From contig NW_024104379.1 of NCBI RefSeq assembly GCF_003945595.2, forward strand, positions 310,001 to 374,000: 64,000 nt of DNA, given 5' to 3'. Below, one piece after another: positions 53,694 through 64,000 of the stretch; the first letter of the stretch is position 1; every line of letters begins with the position of its first letter. The position numbers were made by a program, and so were the translations under genes. Origin of the DNA: Pipra filicauda. Lineage: Eukaryota; Chordata; Aves; Passeriformes; Pipridae. Under the pieces are notes generated by a model. That model saw nothing but the letters and a program-made list of their open reading frames with translations, was not told the DNA's origin and did no database searches.

Positions 53694-55934
53694 TCAAGTG
53701 GGAGGAAGAGGAGGAGGAGGCAGCTTTTTGAATTTTGGGGGGTTTTATTCTTTAATTTTATCGTTTGTTTCCCACTTACCCTTAACCCATCACAGGCTCC
53801 TTGGGGGACAGAGCATAGGGCTCAGCCATCGACGACTTCGGTGTCCTTGGGCCAGTTATGGAGGACCCTGGATGCCAGAATCAACCATGACTCACTCTGC
53901 TCCCCCAAGATCCATGGGGATCCAATCCATTCCCCTGGGATCCGTGGGGATCTGCTTGTCCTCCACAGGTCTGTAGGGGTTTAGGGTGACTCCTGCCCCT
54001 AGGGAGTGCAGGAGCTGATGCTGAGTCACCCTTCCGCAGTGTCCCCAGGGGGGTCTCCACTTCCCCAGCCCTGGGGACCCCGGGGTCAATGGTGACAGTG
54101 CAAAAAGCAAACAGACACAGTAAATAAAGACATACACAGAGACAAAAAAAAAAAAAAAAAAGGACAAAAAAGGTTTCTTAAAAAAAGTGGCAATTTTTTT
54201 AATGAAAAAACAGCTATAAATAAATGTAAATATAATAAGTGGATTTACTTGCAAGAAGAACAGATAGTATTTTTTCTTTTCATTTTTGTTTTCTTCAGCT
54301 TTAAACTGTGAAAAAAAAAAGGAAAAGAGGCAATGGGGAGCTGTGTGGGAGGCACAGGTAGAGGGGGGGGCTGGTGGATGGGAATTAGGGCTCTCATCCC
54401 TTCAGGATGTTGATGCTGGGGGGAAACACATGGGATGCTGGGGGGGAGGGCAGCACGCACACACATGTGTGCCCATGCTCACACACTTGTGCCCTGGTGT
54501 GCACGTGCTCTCCTGTGAATGCTCCAGAGGCTCCCCAGGGTGGCCATGCACTGCCCAAATCTTTCCAGATCCCCCTTACGTCCCACCAGTGGGGCCGCAG
54601 CCATGTGGGGATGTGGTGAGGCCCACCCAGCAGACCCCTGAAATAGCTCCTGTCCTCCCCTGGGCAAAACCAGCCGACCCTGAGCCAATATCAGCTGCAA
54701 ACTGCTTGGCCTCGACTCATGTAGCCTCCCAGTCCCCATCCCAGAGAGTGCCCTGCTCCGGGCCTGAGCCCCCCACGTCCCAGCCTCCACGCCAGGGAGA
54801 GGTGCGGAGCCATCGGGTGTTTCCACGCCTGCTGGGTTTTGTTGTTCTCCCCACCCCTCTCCTGATGGTCCATGGCTGCCATGGTCTCCCCCACAGCAGC
54901 AAGGCAAACTGGGTCCCCACCATTCTGCCCTGGGATCTTTGGCCTGGCTGCCGCCCCCTCTGTCCCTGCCATGATGGGGGAACAGGACACAGGGGTGCCA
55001 GCTTTTAATCCAGCTCCCCCCATAATAGTCGCTGCTGACAGAGGCAGGAGGGGAGGTGCCAGCAGGGGAGAGCGGGGGGACCCCTGTGACACCCCCTGAG
55101 ACACTGGCCAGCCCAGAGCAAGGACAGGCCCCCTTTAGGGCTGCTACCCAAAAGTGGCAGTGCTCCGGGCAGGCACAAAGCCAAGGGATTGCAGGATGGG
55201 TCCACCGAGCCCTTCGGCAACTCAGACCCACTTTTCGACTTTTTTTCCGTCCCCATTCCTGCTGCTCCAGTTTTAGGAGCTGCACAGTCCTCACTTCAGA
55301 CCCCAGTGGGGTTTCTGCTTTAAAGCAGCCAGATCTTCCCTGCTTCCCACCGACCCACTGATACTTTAACTCCCCTTCCCTGCTCTGGGCTATGGCAGGG
55401 GGCAGCAGTAGGACAGGATCACCCCCAAAAACAGCATCACAGGGCAAGAGCTGGATGGGAGCCCCTTGGCTGGGTGTTCAGACCCACCACCACCACCACT
55501 GACATGCCCTCCCATGGCCCTCCAATCCTTTAAAAAAGACTCAGAGGGGACATCCCACCCCCTCCAATGCCCCCCGCGGAATAAGTTAAAGCCAGTTCCC
55601 CAGAACCCAATGTAGAGGGAAGGCAGTGTTGGGGTTTCCATCCCCAGCGACCCTCACCCACCCAACACTGAATGGAGCTGGGGAGCATTCACAGGGCTGA
55701 GTACGCCCCCAGGGCCAGATGGGAAAGAGAGAGTGAGGGAGTGCGCCGGAAGAGCGTGTGCAGGAGGTAAGAGCTGGAGGGGAAGATTTTTTCCCGGGAT
55801 GTTGCTCATGTCCAGCTCAAACCAGTACAAGAAACCAACCTCCATTTTCTTTATCTCGTGGTTTTTTTCAGACTGTTAAAAAGAAAAAAAATTTTAAAAA
55901 GAGAAAATAACAAAAAAAAAATCCTGGTACATGA

Positions 55935-55940
55935 AATAAA
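55935..55940 (+). terminator. CACNG2: Canonical AATAAA, likely distal poly(A) signal of CACNG2
   Basis: AATAAA is followed within 30 nt by a T-rich run and then a GT-rich stretch, CCTTGTTTATGTGG. This is the usual layout of signal, cleavage site and downstream element. After it the sequence loses the 3' UTR character. Cleavage would fall at about 55950-55965. Confidence 0.65.
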
Positions 55941-57864
55941 GATTTTTTTTTTTATAACTTGGTCCTTGTTTATGTGGATTTATTGGGGGCATCTATTGTC
56001 TCACTGTGCCAGAAGAGTACTTCAAAACCAAGCAAGAAAATCAACTATTGTGGATAATTTTGTCCTCATTGGCAATTCAGTGGATAGTCTTGCTTCAAGA
56101 TGGCCTTCAAGATACAAGGAGAACGGACAAAGCAAGAGGAGAGGGCTTTGCCACAACTTTTTCTGAAGTAAGTGTGGATAAACTCAAGTCACACATGTGG
56201 TCTTTCCCTGCTGCCCTCCAAAACATCTGCTCCAGCCCCTGTTTAGCTTCCAGTATCTACCCTCTTGTTCCATTCTTCTCAGGGTGGAGATACCACAAGG
56301 GCTGATGCCCCAACTCCCACTGGAAGACAGTGGATCTATGGCAGCAAGCCAAGAATTACCGGCAAGCTGAGAATTCACACAGATTAGAGGGCTCAAAAGG
56401 GAAAAAGAAAGTGAGCCTAGCACTGTTTTGAAGTTTTGTTCAGCCATTCATGGGATTTCTGGCAATGTCCTCAGTAGCTGGGAAGTGGCTGTCTGGTAGA
56501 AATGCTCAGCGCAGGAGCCCGGAGCAGGGGGATTACTTACAGTTGGAGGTGCAGACCCAGAAATGGGTGAGGTGGCAGCAGCACAGGGAGTTGAGATCCC
56601 CACAAAAGGGACTAGGTTCCTGGCATGTCCCCTCACCTCTCACTCACCATCAGCCCCAGGGATGCCACCAACCAGCTGAGATCCCCTCACCCTGTGCTGG
56701 GCTCTCACTTGCATGAGACCCTCCGTGGCCTTCTGAAGCAGACTGGAATCCCCATTAGACTCTGTGACCACTAACTCAGAGGGGTGACACAGAAGGACAG
56801 CCACCTGAGTGATAAAGCTTCTCTGAAGTGTGGCCAGGGTCTGACCCATGGTAGGCAAGTAAGACCACAGGTTGAATGAGCAGGTGGGACCAGAGGAGTT
56901 AATTTGTCAGCAGCAGGGGGGCAGCAGGGTGAAGGCACATGTGGCTCCAGGTGTCCCATCAGACACTGATGTATTGCAGTGCAATCACAGCACCACGGTC
57001 CTACCCACCACCCAATGCACCTCACACAGGTTGATACTGGTGCTCAGCATCTGTATCCACTGGCCAGCACGTATGGGTCCCCACTCTGGCCCTCCCTGGA
57101 CCTCTCCAGGACAACCTCCCCCAGCTCACCGTTCTTCTCTGGGCCCCTGGTAGCACCTAACACTTGCCCTGTACATTTCACGGGCCAGCTGGCAGGACAC
57201 TTCACTGCCAAGGTAATTGGGGCAACCCAACGACCCACTTCTGCTCCTCCTCCAGGGACCCTTCCCATGAGCAACCTCACCAAGAAGGAGGGCACAAGGA
57301 GGGGAGAGGCAGCAAAGCAGGCCAGGCGCCTGTCTGGGGGACATCAGGGAGCTCCCAGCCCTGCCACGTGCACGTCTAGGATGCAGCCGCCCTCCTACCG
57401 CATCTAGCTCAGAGACCCCAAAACCTTCTCACCCCCCTCCTCATCCCCTTGCCTGGGTCTGAAACCTCCACCGGTGCTGGGTGCTTCCACTCAGGCATGG
57501 GTAGGATGAGCTGGAGGAATCCCCCTGCATCTTCTCCATCCTCCCTGTGATGTTTCCAATCCTTGCCTGCTGCAGAGCCTGGGCCGAGAGGGTGCTCGCT
57601 CATCCTCCCTCATGACAGCGGGGCAGTGCAGAGATGTGGTTACATTTCCCACACAGTGTCCTGCCTGGAGTGAAGGGAGTGCATGGCTCAGCCCTCCTGC
57701 ACCACTCCATGAGGGGTTCCTTCCTCGTACTGTACACATGCTTCTGCCCTTCTCTATCTGGCTTTTGTGGATGAGGCAACAGAGTAGGAGAGACAGGGAA
57801 ACAGCACCAGCCTGAAATTAGGTGTGGGGAATGCTCCTCAGACAGAGCCAGCCTCCATGCCATA

Positions 57865-57960
57865 ATAATTAATACTAATATTCAGCACTTACACAGCCCT
57901 TTTCATGTTCAAAGCACTTTGCAAACACTAATTAATGTCATATTAAGTGATGTCTTAGAG
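57865..57960 (-). repeat. MIR-type SINE 3' end, antisense
   Basis: On the + strand ATAATAATTAATACTAATAT is followed by CAGCACTTACACAGCCCTT, TTCATGTTCAAAGCACTTTG and CAAACACTAATTAATGTCAT. The complement is the 3' end of a MIR/CORE-SINE-type element (AATTAATGTTTGTAAAGCGC, TTTGAGATC, AAAGGCGCTATATAAGTGC, AATATTATTAT tail). Confidence 0.65.
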
Positions 57961-60900
57961 GGGCAACATTGAAAGCAAACAACTTGTGCGTGGGCAGAAG
58001 CCCTCATTCCCCATCTCTCCCAGAGCACATTAACACTTGGGTAGGTGAGAAACCCTAAAATGTTATCCTGTGCTCCCTCTAGGTCTCAGTGCTCCCCACA
58101 TCACTTGCTTGCCTCTCCCAGTGGAAGGTGTGCTCTGGCAGGCTCTGACTGTGTGCTCTGGTATGCCAGAGGTGAGCAGGGCACCAGGATCTTCTCCTCC
58201 ACAGCACTGAGCCACTGAGGTCCTGTGGATGCCAGAGACTCGTGACTGAGAGGTCAGTTAAAATATTTGTGTTGGAAAAGTTCCTGCCCCAGTCCCAAGC
58301 CCCAGCAGCGGGGGAGGACAGACAGCAGGCCCCTTGCAGGACAGCAGGAGTGAAGGCGGAGCAAGCAAAGTCCGGTCTGATGCCTTTCAGCTACATCCCC
58401 ATCAGACTCCAGCCTCAGGACCTATTTGGGCCAATGGTCATTCCCTGCTTTCAGGTACCAGAGGAATGCAGTGCCTGCCCTGCATGGGGCTGCTTTCTGA
58501 CAGCCCCCCTCCAAATCTGAGGACATGCTCTGAAATGCTGGCAAGGGATGGATAGAAGGCAGGTAGGGCATCTGCCAGGAAGAGTGCTGCCCTACTCAGA
58601 GCAATCTGCAAGGATGGCTCTGGCAAAAGATCTGAGAGGGCAGGCACTCCCCAGGGGATGCTGGCCTGCACTGGCAGGGGTGCCGGGTCTTCATCACACA
58701 GAGGCAGAGCATGGCTGAAGAGGGGGATCCTTTGGGGAATGGTATTGGACAAGGGAGCACTTGCTACTGAGTAATGCCCAGGTCCTCACATGTGTGGATG
58801 TGCTGTCAACATGCGCTTGCCGCTCCTCTGCTGCCTCTCTCTTATGGACCACAGCCAGGGCTGGCTGGGTTTTGCTTTTGTGGGAGATGCTCTGAGAGCT
58901 CCTCTGTGGGGAAACCCAGATACCTGGCTATTAAATGAACGTTGGGCATTTAATAGCATCATTGAAATGGTTTAAACACCTAGGAGTGGTAATTAGTAAT
59001 TATGGTTTGGTGCGGAGGATATTAAGACCCAGGTATGGAGCCCAGTATTTTTCTCTGCAGATAATTTTTAGTGCCAGATGACTACAGAGAGAGGCCAAGC
59101 TTCAGACACAGAAGCCTGCTGTCTTGCTTGTGTGTGAGGACTGCCATGAGGAAAGAAGACAGCTCCATATCTTACCTTTTAAAAGCCAAGCACTGAGGCC
59201 AAGGACAGAGAAAGGTTTGAGAATGAGAGCTAATGAAGAAAGGGTGTCTGTGAAGAGGTACAGTCAACATAACAAAAGCTGCTAAGTGAGCAAGGATGGC
59301 AAAGGACAGGCTATCTGAATGGAAGTATCCCCAAGGGTAGAGATGGCTCCAGAAAACTTGGCATCCCCTTCCCAGCTGCCTTCCAGCTGCTGGAAGCTTC
59401 TCCCCTCATCTCCCTAGGCTCTTCTGGATACCTTCCAGAGAGATAGAAAGAAGAGGTAACAGTTTTGGTAGGGAAGGGAGGCAGGTGAAGGGTAAAATTT
59501 GAGTAGGGCCTATACAGATTAAGCAGAGGTGAATTAAATGCCACCACCCTGAGTTTTACCTCCAAGAATGTGGAACAAGTCATCCCTCTTGCTAAACTGA
59601 AGCATGGAGCTGGACCATGTGTGGGCTGCTGAACAGTGTGCAGCTCCTCACTCAGCTGGGGCATTTACAAGGAGTCCTGATCAAACCAAGCATACCTGTA
59701 CCACACTTTCGTGGCTCTACAGAGCTCTAGAGCAGCTGTGCAGCCAAAATGCCCCATGTAGATGAGGAACTCCCCTCCAGCCTGAGAGAGGGGACAGGGA
59801 CCAGCCCCCAGGACTTGGGACAGGTTGTAAAAAGACCTTTACCTGGGGATCTATGCCCAAAAGGGTAGGCAGGGCATCTATGATGTCTCAGTGTCTATAG
59901 TGGCTACTCCATTCTAAAGCCACCAACCACTGGCTGGTAAAGGGTGCTGAGGACCTCTCAGACATGGAGCAGCAATGAGGACCCTTACAGAGGACCTAGG
60001 ACCCTAATGGGCCATGCTGCTTCCCACTACTGGAGCAGCAGGAGGTGAGTGACTGCCTTCATCTTCCTGGCTGCAAATCCCAGCTTTGACCTGGCTCTGG
60101 CAGAGCCAACGCAGACATGAACCATTCTGGTAGAGTGTTGTCATTTGTGCCTGTTTTACACCGTGGAGAGGAGTAACGTGCGAATGACGCCAAACACTGC
60201 TGGCCTCATTTTGCTTGCCCTTTATTGAAACCTCCGGGCCTTGCACTCCGGGCATGGAGCGACAAGGGCGCCATGGCTCATGGATGCAACAAGGGCTCAG
60301 ATGAGGCAGCCTCAGCATCCTCCGCAGCAGTCAGCTCCTGACATTGCGGAAAGTCCGCAGTGAAGGAGCTGGCTGGCCCGATACCGGCAGCTTCAGCAAA
60401 GGGGTCAAGATACACAGTTATGGGCTGAGTCCCAGAAACAGATCTGCAAGGGCAAAGCACTGGGCTTGGGAAAGGGTTTTCTCTGCTGCTGCTCCTCCTG
60501 CTGCTCCTGATCCCCTCAGGGATGGAAAAAACAAGGGACTTTGCTCTCTAGGGACCTGTCAATCAGAATCTGCCAGCACCGTTTAATTTGCTGCATTTAT
60601 GCCTGCCAGGAGCGCTGGCCGGGCTGCCTGTTCCTGAGCAGGCAGTGCCATCCCGTGGGACGAACTCGGCACAGCAGCGGAGCCTCACAGCCGCACTGTG
60701 TGGGAGTTGGAGCAGCCCCACAGCTCCCACAGGAGATGCAGCACTGGGAGGGACCCTTGCCCGCTGTCCTCCTGATGCACAGGGGTGACCAGTGGCCTTT
60801 TCTACTCTGCCAGGGCTCCTCACTACCAGCTTTCCCTCATTCCCTCCCCCTCTCCTTCCAGCAGCTCAGAGAGGACACAATGATGTAATTTACCTGGGGG

Positions 60901-61630
60901 TTCAGCTTAGTCCCACTTGGGACAGGCAGGTATGATTTTCGGAGGGGAGAGCAGACAACAAAGCTCTTACTGTGAGATTGGTGTGGCCATGAGGTTCGAG
61001 GCAGCATGTCCCAGCCAGCCGCATGTCATCAGCAAGTTCACCCACCTCTCCTACCCTAAACTCTGCAGCTCTGACTGATGCCTACCAGGGATCATCCAGG
61101 AGTGTTTAGTGAAGTGATACTTTACACATGCAGAGTAAAGACCAATCCCACAGCGCAGTTCCCAGGTCAGTGAGCCCCATGGCTGCCCCATGTCTCCTTC
61201 TCCCCTATTACTCTCCCCCAAGTACCTGGCACTGCTCATGGGCCCTTTTGGGGAGTAAGCGATGAACAGAGGGTCGATTCCCAGCCTAAACCCCTTCCCA
61301 TCCCCTCCTGTAGGGGCTACAAGCAAAGCCTGGGCCTGACCTTGGGAATCAGCTGCAACCTTGGGAAGTGTCTCATCCAGAGGAACAGGCTGCAGATAGG
61401 GAAAAGGAGAGAAAGAAAGACCTTGGGCTGCTGCAGTGGGAGCTTTCTGGAGCAAGGCTGAGAGTGTGCATCCTTCCCAGCTGCCTCAGGGTACCTGACA
61501 CCCGATGGGGGACATACGCAGCACAGCTTTGCCAGAAGGGACAAAAGCACCCGGCTGACTCCTCCAAAGACAGAATAGAGCAGATGGCGCTGAAATCTGC
61601 TCAAGAGGAGAGAAAGGAGTGGCCCTGAGG

Positions 61631-61666
61631 CTCCGCACTCCCTGTACCCTCCGCACTCCCCGTACC
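61631..61666 (+). repeat. 18-bp direct duplication
   Basis: CTCCGCACTCCCTGTACC at 61631-61648 is followed directly by CTCCGCACTCCCCGTACC at 61649-61666, with one mismatch. It is a small local duplication in intergenic DNA. Confidence 0.9.
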
Positions 61667-64000
61667 CCAAGAGGCACATTTGTCCGCGGCCAAGCGTGTC
61701 GGCCAGCCCTGTCTCTGACTTACCAAGGAGCAGGGAAGGGAATGGCAACCACAGACATGCTGGGCTGCTGCATGTCCCTTGCTGCTGTTCTCTTTTGTGA
61801 GGACCTTCCTGAGAGTCCTTGGGAGGGGAACAGTATATTATACATAGGTAGCATCTGCTTTTCACTCCTTACTGCCACAATAATCAGGTCTTGTGCAAAT
61901 GGGATTTGACTCTGCTCCCTAGCAGAAATTGCTTGGACTCTCTTCCTGCCTCCTGATATTCTGCTTAGACCCCTTTTCCTGGCTGGCATAAACATTAAAC
62001 TTAGCAGAAGAGGGACCAGCCAGGTAGGAGCATTTGCACAGCATGCTTAGCCCAGAAGATTCTGATTTTTTACAGAAGTTACTCTAACACTGATGATGTT
62101 GAAGGAAATAACCGTGGGCATTTCTGTGCTGGGCAAGGGCCCTTGTAAAGAAAGCCCGTGTTGCTCATAGCTCTGCTCACATCTGCATCACTTCTGAGGG
62201 CAGCTTTGCATGTAACACAGGCATTGGATAACTGCAGGCCGTGGAGCAGGGCTCCTGCAGCTGAAAAGCAAACCACTAAGTGCTGAGAAGGCATGGTGTG
62301 CCTTGAACCTTCCATCACCCAGGGCACCATCCTCTTGCCTTCTGCAGGTCCAGCTGGATCTATGCAGCATTTCCCAGCTGCAGCAGCCATGGCCTGCTTC
62401 TACCTCCGTTGATGTGGTTCCCCATCTTCCCGATAGCTTCTGTCTCCACTGTATTTCTCCTCTGGTGAGGCAGGAAAATGTTGTCCCTCCCCATGCAACA
62501 TGGAGGTGACAAGTTCCCACTGCAGAAGCTTACTGGTGTGGCCTAGAAAACAGCCACAGAGCAGTGATTTACAGCTGAGCCTGTGGACTCCCAAGCTCAT
62601 ACTCCAGCCACTGCACCAGCCTTCATCTCCTGATGCAGGCTTGTAGCCAGCAGGGATGCTGCTGGCACCAACTGCTCTAACTGAGCTTTGTAGAATAAAC
62701 TTGTGGAATTAGCCTGTTGGCTGCTGGGATAAAATCCAGCGCTGAGTGCAGATCAAAGGAGGTAATCTTGCTGACAGTTTGCGGGGAGGCAGCTGGACCT
62801 GGACTCCTTCTACAGCTCTGAAAAGGGCAGTATTCAGCAGCCAAGGGTGTGGATGCAGTGTGACACACACTACCTCTTTGATGATACACGTGGTCCAGAC
62901 CCTGATGATCAAAGCTATAGCAACCTTGAAAAAGCTCTGACAGTGGTGGTAAAAACAGTCAAAACCAGGCAAGAGACAGCACTAATTCAGAGAAAGACAA
63001 TTTTTGGGTGCACCAAAAATTTGTTGCTTTTCCTGGTAGCATGAAAGGAGCAGACAATGCTTTCTGAGCCCAGCCTACAGAAGCAGCATGGTTTAAGAAG
63101 GGTAAGCCTGCCCTTGCCCAGTTTCTATCTGTCCATGAGGGCAATATGGTCCTCCCAGCAGCCAGCGAGAGCTCAGAATGGCAGGAGGATGAAGAGGGAA
63201 AAAAACCTTACAGTGAAGCACTATCTGCTACCAAGAACAATAAACTCAGCACATTCCTTGTGTGGACCCTACTGAATGGACGTGGCTGGTCTGAACACGT
63301 GCAGCGAATCTGCCAGGTGCCACCTGCTCCCAGCCTCACTAGATCATACAGGCGGCAAATTAAAAATCAGATTCACATCATGTACACAGTAAAATTGTTT
63401 TACGGCCATTTTTCCAGGGTTCCTGAAAATCCGATCAAGCATTTCCCTGAAAAAGCTGGTGAGCAACTGCCACGTGAGGAGGGCAGTTCAGCCTCCAGAG
63501 CACCAGGGAGAGGGATGAAGGTGCTGGAAAGGAGGCCACGCATTGCAGCAAAGCTCCTGGACTGAGAGAAAAACAGACTGAGAAGGCAGATAGAAGTGCC
63601 ATGGGAAAGACAGGATGCAAAGGACAGGGACAGGGAAGGATGGAGGGCTTCCCAGCCTGTAAACATCAGCCCGTGGTAGGAGCCAGCTCATAAACGGCCA
63701 AGGTTGGTTGCAACAAAAGCCCTGGAGCCAGCAATGAGTTTTGCTGCTTTAAAGATGATGACAGTGACTGCAGAAGAAGAGCCTGACCTGAAGAGGTGTG
63801 TGTAAACATCAGAGTTCTCTGCAGTGGGAAGGCGTTAAGGCTGAGGACTATTTCCCTTGATTTCTGGGTTTGTCAAAAAGTACGGAGAAGTGGAGACTAA
63901 GCATATGGCACAGGCACACAAGGTGCTGGGTGTTTGGTGAGGAAAAGGAACCCAAATGTCTATTTTTGATGCATTTATTATAGGAATGATAAAAGGAACT

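Larger units (their letters stand above)
53165..55960 (+). other. CACNG2: CACNG2 3' untranslated region
   Basis: No further splice site is needed after the stop, and the sequence runs for about 2.8 kb to a canonical poly(A) signal. It is unusual in composition. A G-rich stretch (53180-53307) is followed by 31 consecutive A at 53319-53349 and an A-rich tract to about 53690. GC-rich sequence follows from about 53760 to 54110, then another 18-A run near 54144-54161, A/T-rich sequence to 54320 and GC-rich sequence to 55850. Large open frames on both strands (240 codons +, 322 codons -) lie here and look like chance frames. The 3' boundary is inferred. Confidence 0.75.
55965..64000. other. Downstream intergenic DNA, no gene recognised
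   Basis: These 8 kb have no convincing exon, RNA gene or intact mobile element. Frames of up to 182 codons exist (for example 61317-61865, minus) without family motifs or a coherent splice pattern. One antisense MIR-like piece (57865-57960) and one 18-bp duplication (61631-61666) are listed. A distal enhancer or non-coding transcript cannot be excluded. Confidence 0.6.

Noticed and set aside
54479..55447. 322-codon minus-strand open frame, the longest in the window
   Set aside because: It lies in GC-rich presumed 3' UTR, overlaps a 240-codon frame on the other strand, is rich in Gly, Ser, Pro and Trp, and shows no domain or motif. Long frames are expected by chance where stops are rare.
55965..64000. 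Exons of a neighbouring gene such as EIF3D, which lies beyond the CACNG2 3' end in mammals
   Set aside because: None of the translated frames shows recognisable EIF3D sequence or any other known family. The neighbour is probably beyond the window.

Overview
This is vertebrate nuclear DNA carrying one protein-coding gene on the + strand: CACNG2, which encodes stargazin (TARP gamma-2). Stargazin is the four-pass membrane auxiliary subunit of AMPA-type glutamate receptors. Four exons, 2285-2495, 48353-48436, 52006-52146 and 52629-53164, join into 972 nt, which is 323 codons plus a stop and matches the family length. All three introns are GT-AG and phase 1. The source is most likely a bird. CR1 retrotransposon fragments are present, recognisable interspersed repeats are sparse, worn MIR-like SINE relics occur, and intron 1 is about 46 kb. 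Turtle or crocodile is not excluded, and no species can be named from the sequence.

Layout: 1-800 is 5' flank with nothing recognised. About 810-1600 is a strong CpG island and the presumed promoter; it contains a 56-bp tandem repeat carrying sequences that resemble REST/RE1 half-sites. About 1600-2284 is the presumed 5' leader, with two overlapping short upstream ORFs and a third whose stop lies just inside the stargazin reading frame. Intron 1 (2496-48352) holds three CR1 pieces, several MIR-like relics, a 20-bp tandem repeat and simple repeats, with no coding exon seen. Exons 2-4 are clustered in 48353-53164. The 3' UTR begins with a G-rich tract followed by 31 consecutive A, and probably ends at a canonical AATAAA at 55935. 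From about 55960 to 64000 the sequence is intergenic with no recognisable gene.

The window gives no sign of a previously undescribed multi-gene system. The observations most worth checking concern how this neuronal gene is regulated: the promoter repeat with RE1-like half-sites, the upstream ORF overlapping the start codon, and the G-rich/A-rich structure just after the stop. Most other long open frames are chance frames in GC-rich or low-complexity DNA.
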